A program made the position numbers and the translations under genes. The notes below the pieces were generated by a model. It did no database searches, was not told the origin of the DNA, and saw nothing but the letters and a program-made list of their open reading frames with translations. A stretch of DNA of 64,000 nt from Niabella soli DSM 19437 (GTDB lineage: Bacteria > Bacteroidota > Bacteroidia > Chitinophagales > Chitinophagaceae), in contig NZ_CP007035.1 in assembly GCF_000243115.2 (NCBI RefSeq), positions 3,100,001 through 3,164,000 on the forward strand, given 5' to 3'. This document shows positions 27,850-35,504 of the stretch, one piece after another. Positions within the stretch are counted from its first letter, which is position 1; each line of letters opens with the position of its first letter.

Positions 27850-28911
27850 ATGAAGCTATTTTTATTTTTACTATCTTTTCTACTGTTCTTTCTTCCGTCG
27901 TCCGCACAGGACGGCCTGTCAAAAAATGACACCAATTATTATTACCGCTATCCGCATAAACTGGTCATAGGGCCACTTCTTTCAAAAAAGAACACCGTAT
28001 TTGCCATCGACCCTAAAAACCAGGCGGGACCACTGAGGTATTCTACCAATACCCCTACCAAACTGGGCATTTCCGTGGGCTACGACTGGCTTTCGGTGAG
28101 CGCTTCCGTGGGATTGGGAACATTGGATCCCGATTATAAAAAAGAAAAAGGCAAAACAAAATCGATCAACTTTCAATGGGCGGTGAACGGTCAGTCGGTG
28201 CTGGCTGATCTTCACTTCCAGATAAACAAAGGGCTTTATTTGCGCGACCAGCCGGACCCCTCCTTTGGCAGTGGCCCTTATTATGTACGGCCGGATATTC
28301 AAACACAGATCTTTGGCGTTACCCTGCGGAAAATATTAAACAGCCGCAGGTTTTCCATAAAACCACCATTCGTTTATGATACCTGGCAACAACGGTCTGC
28401 CGGTTCTTTTATGGTGGGAGGAGAATTTATTTATGGCAGCGCCCGTGGCGACAGCGCTTTTGTGCCTGCCGGCGTTTCCGGCAATTTCCCGGATGCCGGC
28501 ATTAATAAACTGCATTATATAATGTTTGGGCCTACCCTCGCTTATGCCCATAGCTTTGTTTTAAAAAATCATTTTTTTGTAACACTGGTGGCCTCAGCCA
28601 ACGGGGATGCCGCTCAAACTACAGAACAAACTACCAGCAGCGATAAAAAAACCCGGTGGTATTTTACCCCCAACCTAAGTATGCGCGGAGCTTTGGGCTA
28701 CAACACATCTAACTGGGAGCTGGCTGCCTCTGTAATTTCCAACCGGTTCTTTATCGGTGCCAATGAAAAAGATATCCATTACCAGCAGTACAGCGATCAG
28801 TTCCGGTTGGCCTATATCCGCCGCATTCATGCAGGCAAAACGATCCCCACGGTGATGAACTGGGGAAGAAAAATTATTGAGACGATGGGATTTGGATTTT
28901 TGATAGACTAG
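27850..28911 (+). CDS. DUF4421-family outer-membrane protein
   Basis: The frame begins with GTG at 27844, but ATG 27850 gives a clean signal peptide (MKLFLFLLSFLLFFLPSSA). The 353-residue product has alternating beta-strands and the DUF4421 markers LRYSTNTPTKLGISVGYDW and KGKTKSINFQ, plus YLRDQPD. It ends in an aromatic-rich strand (GFGFLID). The family is predicted to form an outer-membrane barrel, and its function is unknown. It is divergent from the E1 gene and followed by a gene-poor repeat region, so it is probably monocistronic. Confidence 0.75.
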   Translation: MKLFLFLLSFLLFFLPSSAQDGLSKNDTNYYYRYPHKLVIGPLLSKKNTVFAIDPKNQAGPLRYSTNTPTKLGISVGYDWLSVSASVGLGTLDPDYKKEKGKTKSINFQWAVNGQSVLADLHFQINKGLYLRDQPDPSFGSGPYYVRPDIQTQIFGVTLRKILNSRRFSIKPPFVYDTWQQRSAGSFMVGGEFIYGSARGDSAFVPAGVSGNFPDAGINKLHYIMFGPTLAYAHSFVLKNHFFVTLVASANGDAAQTTEQTTSSDKKTRWYFTPNLSMRGALGYNTSNWELAASVISNRFFIGANEKDIHYQQYSDQFRLAYIRRIHAGKTIPTVMNWGRKIIETMGFGFLID

Positions 28912-29020
28912 GGCTGTTTTCTGGTTTGAGGTTTAATGTTTGATGTTGGACGGATGTCGAATGGCAGACGGCAAACGAAAGCTCCCTTTGAAAAGCAAGC
29001 AATTACGTCACACCGGATCA

Positions 29021-29148
29021 TTTCCACATTCTCACATTTCCATATTACCACATTAGTCAGACGTGAAATGCCGGCTATCGATTTGAAACGCACGTAATTA
29101 CTTCAGTCCTCATTTACACATTTTCAAATTCTCAAATTGCCACATTGA
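29021..29148. repeat. Two degenerate 35-base direct repeats
   Basis: Copies at 29021-29055 and 29113-29148 share the pattern CACATT-TCA-ATT-CA-ATT-CCACATT (for example TTTTCAAATTCTCAAATT in copy 2). They are about 92 bases apart, between DUF4421 and the ArsC-like gene. The unit looks like an AT-rich dispersed repeat rather than CRISPR: there are only two copies and no regular spacer. Confidence 0.4.
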
Positions 29149-29158
29149 TTAAATACCC

Positions 29159-29521
29159 TTAATCAATAAAAAATTGCTGCTGTAACGCATCGATCGTTTT
29201 CTTTTCACTACCGATAAAAATGGCATCGCTCATGAGCACCACCGGCCGCTTCAAAAACGTGTATTCTTTCAGGATATATGCCTTGTAATCCGCCTCGGTC
29301 AGTTGTTTGTCTTTTAATCCCAGCTCCTTGTAAAGGAGCGCCCGTTTGCTGAATAGCGCTTCATAGGAACCTGCCTTTTTTTTCATAGCCGCTAACTGGC
29401 TGGCTGTTACCGGTTGCGTTTTTATATCCTGCAGTTCAAACCCTGTTGCCGCACTAATGCCGGTTTCTTTCATTATTTTCTTACAGGTATCGCAGGTGCT
29501 GAGATAATATATTTTTTTCAT
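29159..29521 (-). CDS. ArsC/Spx-family thioredoxin-fold protein
   Basis: This 120-residue cytoplasmic protein has the redox motif C10-D-T-C13 near its start (YYLSTCDTCKK). The rest is typical of the ArsC family: DIKTQPVTASQL, a helical insertion, then FLKRPVVLMSDAIFIGS, which includes the conserved Arg-Pro after the cis-proline position. Members reduce arsenate with glutaredoxin or act as Spx-type regulators. With no arsenic-resistance neighbours and a CxxC rather than a single Cys, general redox function is as likely as arsenate reduction. The length is full. Confidence 0.8.
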   Translation of the reverse strand: MKKIYYLSTCDTCKKIMKETGISAATGFELQDIKTQPVTASQLAAMKKKAGSYEALFSKRALLYKELGLKDKQLTEADYKAYILKEYTFLKRPVVLMSDAIFIGSEKKTIDALQQQFFID

Positions 29522-29576
29522 TTATAAAATTTCTTATTTGAACCGATTGGCGGCCGCCTTCAAAAGACGCTGGGAA

Positions 29577-29632
29577 GCCGGAAGGTACTGTTTTTCAAGC
29601 ACCTTTGATTACAGTGGTGCCGCTTTTCCGGC
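29577..29632. other. Possible RNA or DNA hairpin before nfu
   Basis: GCCGGAA (29577-29583) and TTCCGGC (29626-29632) are perfect inverted arms. Inside, ACTGT/ACAGT and GCACC/GGTGC offer alternative, mutually crossing pairings. It lies in the divergent gap between the ArsC-like and nfu genes. No known riboswitch signature is seen. Confidence 0.25.
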
Positions 29633-29726
29633 CAGGTACCGTATTTGAAACAGCCTCCTGCTGCGTCCATTTTCCATTTATTGTTCCTTATTTTATATTC
29701 CTACAACCAATGCCGTCAAATATTGT

Positions 29727-29734
29727 TAATTTTG
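29727..29734 (+). promoter_or_regulatory. -7 promoter box for nfu
   Basis: TAATTTTG matches TAnnTTTG and ends 20 bases before the ATG at 29755. A -33 TTTG is not evident at the usual spacing. Confidence 0.4.
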
Positions 29735-29754
29735 TACTTTAATATAGTAATAGC

Positions 29755-30351
29755 ATGATAAAAACAGGGAACCCCGTGATCAGTATTTATACAGAAATGA
29801 CACCTAACCCGGAAACAATGAAGTTTGTGGCCAATAAACTGCTTTATCCGGGTAAAAGTATCGATTTCCCGGATGTGGAAGCGGCTAAACCATCGCCCCT
29901 GGCGACGGAATTATTTGGCTTTCCTTTTATTAAGGCTGTTTTTATTGCCAGCAACTTTGTTACCCTTACCAAAACGGCAGATGCAGAATGGCAGGATGTA
30001 ACGCCTTCCATCCGCCAGTTTTTAAAAGATTACCTGGAGGAGGGAAAAATTGTGATCAATGAAGACGAAGTGGTAACGGTTAAAAAGGAAAGTAGTAATG
30101 AAGTGGCCGCAGATGACGACGACGTAGTAAAACGCATCAAAGAATTATTAGAAAACTATGTAAAACCGGCGGTTGAGATGGATGGCGGCGCTATCCAGTT
30201 CCGCAGTTATAATGACGGAGTAGTAAACCTGATGATGCAGGGCAGTTGCAGCGGATGCCCGTCTTCCATGATCACGTTGAAAGCAGGCATAGAAGGAATG
30301 ATGAAACGCATGATCCCCGAGGTTAAGGAAGTGGTTGCGGAAGCAGAATAA
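29755..30351 (+). CDS. NifU-like iron-sulfur scaffold protein (Nfu)
   Basis: The 198-residue product has two parts. An N-terminal Nfu_N domain spans about residues 1-95 (YTEMTPNPETMKFVANK, ELFGFPFIKAVFIASNFVTL). A C-terminal NifU domain spans about 120-195 with the cluster-binding motif GSCSGCPSS (Cys165, Cys168) and VEMDGGAIQF. Nfu proteins carry Fe-S clusters to client enzymes in the cytoplasm. A -7-like box lies upstream and a textbook terminator follows, so it is probably a single-gene unit. Confidence 0.95.
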   Translation: MIKTGNPVISIYTEMTPNPETMKFVANKLLYPGKSIDFPDVEAAKPSPLATELFGFPFIKAVFIASNFVTLTKTADAEWQDVTPSIRQFLKDYLEEGKIVINEDEVVTVKKESSNEVAADDDDVVKRIKELLENYVKPAVEMDGGAIQFRSYNDGVVNLMMQGSCSGCPSSMITLKAGIEGMMKRMIPEVKEVVAEAE

Positions 30352-30377
30352 TTTAAGTGTTAGTGTAAACAAATCAG

Positions 30378-30408
30378 CGTCATCAATTTTATGATGACGT
30401 TTTTTTTT
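30378..30408 (+). terminator. Rho-independent terminator of nfu
   Basis: CGTCATCA (30378-30385) pairs perfectly with TGATGACG (30392-30399) around a six-base loop, followed at once by nine T residues. It begins 27 bases after the nfu stop. Confidence 0.85.
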
Positions 30409-30517
30409 GGATTGCTTAACCCCGTCTGTGCCGTTGGGGCGGGCACATGGGGCCACAATGATAAAAAGAAACATACAAACACATAATCCATCTGTGGAAA
30501 GCCGCAATTTATAGTTG

Positions 30518-31051
30518 ATGTTAAAGAAAGTTGTAATAATAGGACCCGAAAGCACCGGGAAAAGCAGCTTGTGCGCAGCGCTGGCCCAACATTATAAAAC
30601 GCTGTGGTGCCCGGAATATGCCCGGGAATATCTTTTAACAAACGGCGCCCGCTATACTTATGCCGATCTGCAGGTAATAGCAAAGGGACAATTGACCCTT
30701 GAGGACCGGTATGTGGAAGAAGCTGCAGCAAAAGCGCACCCGCTGGTATTCATTGATACTGATATGTATGTAATGAAGGTTTGGAGCGAGTTTGTCTTTA
30801 GCAAATGTGACCCCTTCGTTCTAAATGCTATTGCCACCCGCCAATATGATTTATACCTGTTATGCGACACTGATCTTCCCTGGGCGAAGGATGAATTACG
30901 GGAGTATCCCGACCCTGAAACAAGAGACCGCCTCTTTACTATTTATAAAGCTGAGCTTGCTGCACAACAAACGCCCTGGACCATCATTAGCGGAACCGAA
31001 AACAGAAGGACGCAGGCAGCGATAACTACAATTGACTCCTTTTTTAAATGA
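30518..31051 (+). CDS. NadR-like P-loop kinase (AAA_28)
   Basis: The frame opens at TTG 30515, but the adjacent ATG 30518 is the natural start. The 177-residue protein carries a P-loop GPESTGKSSL near the N terminus, then CPEYAREYL, FIDTDMYVMKVWSEFVF (Walker B-like) and LCDTDLPWAKDELREYPD. This is the ribosylnicotinamide-kinase-type domain of NadR, without the nucleotidyltransferase or DNA-binding parts. The likely reaction is phosphorylation of nicotinamide riboside for NAD salvage. In many Bacteroidota such genes lie next to the transporter pnuC; no transporter is present here, which weakens the substrate call. It follows the nfu terminator, so it should have its own promoter. Confidence 0.8.
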   Translation: MLKKVVIIGPESTGKSSLCAALAQHYKTLWCPEYAREYLLTNGARYTYADLQVIAKGQLTLEDRYVEEAAAKAHPLVFIDTDMYVMKVWSEFVFSKCDPFVLNAIATRQYDLYLLCDTDLPWAKDELREYPDPETRDRLFTIYKAELAAQQTPWTIISGTENRRTQAAITTIDSFFK

Positions 31052-31204
31052 TCCCCAGCCGCAACGCCTATTCACTTTCAAAATGCAATTGATTTAAAAC
31101 AAGTTTTAAAGCGGCAGTAACACCCGTTTTCCCGGCTGTTGAGCGCCCTGAAAAACAGGAAAAAGCAACAGGAGGGCCTTTCCAATTTTCTTTTATCTTT
31201 TTTT

Positions 31205-31350
31205 TCTACGGGTCCACCCGAAAATAAAGGGAGTTCATCGAATAACCCTTTAAACGACTGTCAAAGCTTCCTACTTTTACGTCGGTTTAGAGGGCTTAAG
31301 AGTGGGCTACCGGATCTTTCTAGGTCATAGTACGCCCCTCTTATTTTTTT
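31205..31350 (+). ncRNA. Candidate structured RNA (unassigned)
   Basis: This lies in the 377-base gene-free stretch 31052-31428. On the plus strand a small hairpin CGGGT/ACCCG (31209-31220) is followed by an enclosing, mismatched stem between 31221-31233 (AAAATAAAGGGAG) and about 31335-31347 (ending CTCTTATTTT). Inside are two hairpins: CCCTTTAAACGAC (31246-31258) with GTCGGTTTAGAGGG (31281-31294; one bulge, one G-U), and GGGCTAC (31304-31310) with GTACGCCC (31330-31337; one bulge). The closing arm runs into a T-tract at 31344-31350. The closed multi-branch layout with a U-run resembles a small RNA gene. It lacks RNase P, tmRNA and SRP signatures. All pairings were found by eye. Confidence 0.35.
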
Positions 31351-31378
31351 AGAAACACATTCCGTATTATATATGAAG

Positions 31379-31408
31379 AAGGCCGGTCAACAATTGTTGA
31401 CCGGCCTT
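31379..31408. terminator. Perfect 30-base palindrome, probable bidirectional terminator
   Basis: AAGGCCGGTCAACAA (31379-31393) is followed immediately by its exact reverse complement (31394-31408). On the plus strand a T-rich tail follows (TATCTTTTT). It lies 20 bases past the pdxA stop on the other strand, so it can end pdxA transcripts and anything arriving from the left. Confidence 0.75.
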
Positions 31409-31428
31409 TATCTTTTTAAGGGATATTA

Positions 31429-32514
31429 TTATTCCTCTATTTTTTCATCCGCCAGCCGGGATACCACATCGGGTGCAATTTTCCGCATAGGGTTCGAACG
31501 CTGGTCGGCATATTCGCTACGTTGATTGATCACATCTGCACAGAAAAAAATGGATTGAATAAAGGATCCTGCGTCTGCCCGGTCTTTTCCAGCAATATCA
31601 AAAGCCACACCATGATCGGGGGAGGTGCGCACCAGTTCCAGCCCTGCGGTAAAATTCACGCCCTCACCCACGGCCAGCGATTTAAAAGGTATCAGGCCCT
31701 GATCATGGTACATTGCCAGCACTGCGTCAAATTTTTCATATTGTCCGCGTGCAAAAAATGCGTCGGCGCTATAGGGACCGAAAGCCAGGATACCGTTGTT
31801 TTTGGCTTGTTTAATGGCGGGAGCAATAATCGTTTGCTCCTCATTGCCCACCAGTCCTTCATCGCCCGCATGCGGGTTTAGCCCCAGCACGGCAATGCGC
31901 GGTTTACTGATCCCGAAATCCTTTTGCAGGCTGCTGTTTATAATATTCAGTTTGCTTAAGATAGCTTCCGCGGTAATATGCTGCGCAATGGCACTTACGG
32001 ATATATGCTCGGTTACCAATGCCACGCGCATATTATCGGCACAAAGCATCATCACTACATCCGGCGCCCCAAAACTATCTTTTAAAAAGGGGGTGTGCCC
32101 TGTATAGGAAAAGCTTTCACTCTGCACATTCGACTTATGCAAGGGCGCTGTTACCAGACCGTCAATCTTTTTTTCTTTAAACGCTTCAATCGCCGCCTGT
32201 AAGGAAGCCACGGCATAACGGCCGCCGGTTTCATTCAGTACGCCGGGGGTGATGTTCACCTCCTCATCCCAGCAATTAAAGATGGTAACCTGTTTGGGGT
32301 TGATCTTATCAAACTCACGGGTATGGTAAAAACTGAAACTACTTTCGGTTACGGTTTTACGATAAAAATTGACCACTTTATTACTGGCAAAAATTACCGG
32401 CGTGCAAAAATCGAGCAGTCGCTGGTCGGAAAATGCTTTAATGATCAGCTCAATGCCAATGCCATTCAGGTCGCCGCTGGTAATACCAATAACGGGTTTA
32501 GGTTTATTCGTCAT
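31429..32514 (-). CDS. pdxA: 4-hydroxythreonine-4-phosphate dehydrogenase
   Basis: This 361-residue cytoplasmic enzyme of the DXP-dependent pyridoxal-phosphate pathway oxidises 4-phosphohydroxy-L-threonine with NAD. Recognisable segments are the start PVIGITSGDLNGIGIELI, the metal-site histidine in VTAPLHKSNV, YTGHTPFLKDSF, LGLNPHAGDEGLVGNEE, AMYHDQGLIPFKSLAVGEGVN and TSPDHGVAFDIAGKDRADAG, which supply metal and substrate ligands. The length is slightly more than the usual 330 residues because of an acidic C-terminal tail. The gene stands alone, and a perfect palindrome 20 bases downstream is its likely terminator. Confidence 0.96.
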   Translation of the reverse strand: MTNKPKPVIGITSGDLNGIGIELIIKAFSDQRLLDFCTPVIFASNKVVNFYRKTVTESSFSFYHTREFDKINPKQVTIFNCWDEEVNITPGVLNETGGRYAVASLQAAIEAFKEKKIDGLVTAPLHKSNVQSESFSYTGHTPFLKDSFGAPDVVMMLCADNMRVALVTEHISVSAIAQHITAEAILSKLNIINSSLQKDFGISKPRIAVLGLNPHAGDEGLVGNEEQTIIAPAIKQAKNNGILAFGPYSADAFFARGQYEKFDAVLAMYHDQGLIPFKSLAVGEGVNFTAGLELVRTSPDHGVAFDIAGKDRADAGSFIQSIFFCADVINQRSEYADQRSNPMRKIAPDVVSRLADEKIEE

Positions 32515-32613
32515 AAAATATTGAACTACTTTAAGCGGTGAATTTACGATAAAATATCGGGACGCATCCGCCGAAGGCCTAACAAACCGGTCGGCAGACA
32601 GGGTTATACCTTC

Positions 32614-34005
32614 TTACAGCGCCACAAAGCTATAAGTAATACCTGCGGTGTAGGTGCCCGCTGGTTTACCCAGTATCTGCGCGGTTTTGTCGGAAGTGAT
32701 GCTGTACTTAAGCGCCACCTGCCGGTCAATAACAGGGGCTGCGGCCGAAATAATTTTCTGGGAGGCAGTGGAAAGCGTAACGGCCGTTACAGTGGGATCC
32801 CCCGTGTCTGAAGCGAGCGAAATGCAGCTAACAGGAATTGAATTGCTGCCATTAACAAGATCTGAAGAAGCTTTTACATACACATCATAGGGAGTCGTTT
32901 TACTAATGGTAAGGGCATTCACTAAACTTGCAGATACGCCATTGGTATAATCCGTCACATTATTAAAAGACAAGGTTAAATCGCTACTGGCCTGAAGCGC
33001 TCCTAAATCGCTTACATTTATAACTAATGCAGCATTTTGCTGCACCGAACCAGCCAGCGGCGTTGTTCCGGCATCAAAAGCCTCATAATTAAGTGTAGTG
33101 GTGTAACTGCCTTTTTGAATAAATGCAGCTTTCAGGGTGGCGGGTGTTATACTATAAGTAACCGTGTTTGTTTGATTATTGCCTGTAGGAACCGCGTATC
33201 CTCCCGCCGGCGAAAGGTTTTGATAACTTGTACTCAACGCAATGGCAGCGCCCGTAACCGGAGCGGATATGTTAGCCGAAACATTTCCGGTGGCGGTATT
33301 GGGATCAGAAGCCCCTGAATAACCATTGGTATAGGCAAAATTTACAGCAGCCGTTTTTACATGCAGTCCTAAAGGAACAGTATAGCTAAAGGGAAGGGTA
33401 TGGGAACCGCTTAGCGGTGTGGTACGGAAATATTTGAGGTCATTCACGGTAAGTGTTAAATCACTTGGCGGTGTGGAGAGTACAATAAAAGGATTTACAA
33501 TCACTTTTAAGGTTGCCGGAAATGTGCTGGTACCCAAACATAGACTTCCGCCGGGGCTTGTAAAAGTAAGGCCGGTGGTGTAGGTGCCTGCTTTCCATGC
33601 ATAACTGGTCATTTCCGTTTGAGGAATACGGTAACGGATCGCTACGGCCCCGCCTCCGCCCAGCGAAACCACAGCGGAGTAGAGTGGTTGATCCGTTAAT
33701 GACAGGGGTTGTTCGGTAGCCGCCCCGCCAAGGTTTACGTTTGGGCCGATAGCCGTAACAAGCAGCTTTATCTTTGATAATATTGGCGGCGAAGGCAGGG
33801 GTGAAAAATCTGTATTTGCCCGGGCCTTAATATATGCACCTATACTTAACAGGCACCCGTTTGAGGTAAAAGAGTTATCGCTGGTAGCTATTTCGCCGGC
33901 AATAGTGCTGCTGGTGATATTCAGCGTTGGATTTTGCGCGCTTGCAATAAATGACGGCAAACAGCAGCACAACAGGAAATAATAATGCACCCTACTCATA
34001 TACAA
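32614..34005 (-). CDS. Three-domain secreted protein, pilin-related; candidate fibre tip/adhesin
   Basis: This 463-residue exported protein (signal peptide ending FIASAQ) appears to hold three beta-sandwich domains. Domains two and three begin with matching text (SDLTLTVNDLKYF and SDLTLSFNNVTDY), and each domain ends in a similar strand: GTYTTGLTF, GSYTTTLNY and GTYTAGITYSF. The small protein at 34870-35424 shows the same beginning (ADVTLTFATLADY) and end (DTYTAVLTYSI), so this looks like pilin modules joined behind a more divergent, Cys-containing N-terminal domain (SNGCLLSIGAYIK). That is the layout of a fibre tip or adhesin. Its start overlaps the chaperone-like gene by 14 bases. Homology to the pilin-like protein is seen directly; the tip role is inferred. 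Confidence 0.6.
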   Translation of the reverse strand: MYMSRVHYYFLLCCCLPSFIASAQNPTLNITSSTIAGEIATSDNSFTSNGCLLSIGAYIKARANTDFSPLPSPPILSKIKLLVTAIGPNVNLGGAATEQPLSLTDQPLYSAVVSLGGGGAVAIRYRIPQTEMTSYAWKAGTYTTGLTFTSPGGSLCLGTSTFPATLKVIVNPFIVLSTPPSDLTLTVNDLKYFRTTPLSGSHTLPFSYTVPLGLHVKTAAVNFAYTNGYSGASDPNTATGNVSANISAPVTGAAIALSTSYQNLSPAGGYAVPTGNNQTNTVTYSITPATLKAAFIQKGSYTTTLNYEAFDAGTTPLAGSVQQNAALVINVSDLGALQASSDLTLSFNNVTDYTNGVSASLVNALTISKTTPYDVYVKASSDLVNGSNSIPVSCISLASDTGDPTVTAVTLSTASQKIISAAAPVIDRQVALKYSITSDKTAQILGKPAGTYTAGITYSFVAL

Positions 34006-34858
34006 TTTCTTTTTGTGCCACTTTTAAATCTGTTCCGTCACCATAATCTAAGATAGCCACGGCCTGGTATTTCCCTTTAACCTCACGTGCCGGAATAGTT
34101 ATGTAAATTACCTCCGTAGCGCCCGGCAGCATTGATATAGCCCTGGCGGGAATTTTAATACTATTGCCAGAGGTTTTATGCGTCAGCTCACAACGTAGCA
34201 TGGCATCCGTAGGCACTTCGCCCCTGTTCCGGATGGTAAGGGCCAGCCGCCTCGTTGAATCGCTGTTTGCTCCTTTATCCTCAAAAGCAATAAATTCAAG
34301 GTCTTTCCGGTTAAGGCCGGGTACGGTATTATAAAGATGGATGCCCACTTCCACTTTTATATACATGGCTATTTTTTTGCCGGATTTGTCGGTGCCCGTT
34401 ACGGGTTTCCGTTCGTTTACCTGTGTTAAAAAAAGCATGCTGTTGGTTACGCCCCGGGAACTGTCGGGCACCAGTATCGAAACAGCTACTTCCTTTGTTT
34501 CATGAGGCCGTAACATAAGCTGTACCGGATCAACGCGTATCCAGTTTGCATTGGAGGCGGGCAGGCTTCCTGCCGGAAAATAAACTTTATTTCCCAGGCT
34601 GTCCCGATACCAATCCCTGACCGTTGCGCTTAGCACAAGCATCTGGCTATCCGTATTGGAGACCCGGATCCGCTCGGTAATGGCCTGCCCTGCGGCAGCA
34701 TTAAAAAAAATACGGGACGGCGTAACCGCTACGCCCTGTGCATGGGTTTTAACAGAACACACGACCATCTGCAAGCAAGCGGCTATTAAAACAAAACCGG
34801 AACAATCAAGCTTGTTCCGGTTTTTATTTATTTTTCTTTTTATTACTGAACAAATCAC
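33992..34858 (-). CDS. PapD-like periplasmic chaperone
   Basis: This 288-residue exported protein has a signal peptide that probably ends at KTHAQ, around residue 41. Two Ig-like domains follow. The first has the classical pilus-chaperone order: GVAVTPSRIFFNAAAGQ, then ITERIRVSNTDSQMLVLSAT, WIRVDPVQLMLRPHETKEVA and VSILVPD. The second ends KGKYQAVAILDYGDGTDLK. Chaperones of this kind cap pilin subunits by donating a beta-strand in the periplasm. It lies between the pilin-like gene (11 bases upstream) and the three-domain gene (14-base overlap), in one minus-strand unit. It is somewhat longer than PapD/FimC (about 220-240 residues). The fold call is good; the client proteins are inferred. Confidence 0.7.
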   Translation of the reverse strand: MICSVIKRKINKNRNKLDCSGFVLIAACLQMVVCSVKTHAQGVAVTPSRIFFNAAAGQAITERIRVSNTDSQMLVLSATVRDWYRDSLGNKVYFPAGSLPASNANWIRVDPVQLMLRPHETKEVAVSILVPDSSRGVTNSMLFLTQVNERKPVTGTDKSGKKIAMYIKVEVGIHLYNTVPGLNRKDLEFIAFEDKGANSDSTRRLALTIRNRGEVPTDAMLRCELTHKTSGNSIKIPARAISMLPGATEVIYITIPAREVKGKYQAVAILDYGDGTDLKVAQKEIVYE

Positions 34859-34869
34859 ATCGTTTCTTT

Positions 34870-35424
34870 TTATGGATTGGAGATGGAATAGGTAAGCACT
34901 GCGGTGTAGGTATCCGGCGTTTTCCCCAAAATTTCTGTAGCCACTTTTGCCTGGGGGATGGAATACGTGACATCTGCAGGCGCCGCAAGGGCAGAACTGC
35001 CCTGTATCAGGGGCGCCGCTGTTGTGGAAAGTGCAGCAATAGTGCGCAGTGTATTGCCGGGCAGGTTGTTATTGTTGGTAGTGCTGGGTGCCGTAACGGT
35101 TACCGCTGAAACATTGACCACATCGGTGTTTGCCCCCGTTCCTGCCATGGTTGCCGTGTTAGCAGCAAGACTTACGGTATACGGCAGAATGCTGGTAATT
35201 GCCAGGTGGCTTGTCATGGCGGTCGTTGCCCCATTGGTCTGGTAGTCTGCCAACGTTGCAAACGTAAGTGTTACGTCCGCCTGCTGTACCGTAATACTAA
35301 GAAGGGGCGTAATCACTACATGAAGATTAGTGGTACCGGTCGTCTGAGCATGAGCAATAGTGCAGGTGCTTCCCAAAAATAAAGCAAAGGCAGCGGTGCG
35401 CGGCAGGAGTTTTTTAATTGTCAT
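34870..35424 (-). CDS. Pilin-like small secreted protein
   Basis: This 184-residue exported protein has a signal peptide ending around residue 26 (IAHAQ) and a mature part rich in Thr, Ala and Val with alternating hydrophobic strands, as in a single Ig-like sandwich. It starts with LHVVITPLLSITVQ, continues ADVTLTFATLADYQTNG and closes DTYTAVLTYSISNP. The last strand (alternating hydrophobics with Tyr near the end) is like the C-terminal strand of chaperone-usher and spore-coat-U-type subunits. It is first in a minus-strand unit with a PapD-like chaperone and a larger protein sharing its domain. It lacks the lipobox of Bacteroidales Mfa/FimA pilins. The role as major fibre subunit is inferred. 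Confidence 0.6.
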   Translation of the reverse strand: MTIKKLLPRTAAFALFLGSTCTIAHAQTTGTTNLHVVITPLLSITVQQADVTLTFATLADYQTNGATTAMTSHLAITSILPYTVSLAANTATMAGTGANTDVVNVSAVTVTAPSTTNNNNLPGNTLRTIAALSTTAAPLIQGSSALAAPADVTYSIPQAKVATEILGKTPDTYTAVLTYSISNP

Positions 35425-35504
35425 TTTTGTTAGGCTTTTAAAAATGAATTTACTAATAAAGTATTATAAAAAAAATATATTTCTTTTAGTTTGCAAAAAT
35501 TTTT

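Noticed and set aside
29021-29148. CRISPR array
   Set aside because: Only two degenerate repeats with non-constant spacing and no cas genes anywhere in the window.
29159-29521. Arsenic-resistance operon
   Set aside because: The ArsC-like gene has no arsR, acr3/arsB or other resistance neighbour and carries a CxxC redox motif.
29577-29632. Thiamine or other known riboswitch
   Set aside because: No CTGAGA-type or other conserved aptamer core was found, and the nearby genes are not typical targets.
31205-31350. RNase P RNA, tmRNA or SRP RNA
   Set aside because: The conserved cores of these RNAs (for example the SRP GNAR/tetraloop helix, tmRNA tRNA-like ends, RNase P P4 motifs) are not present.
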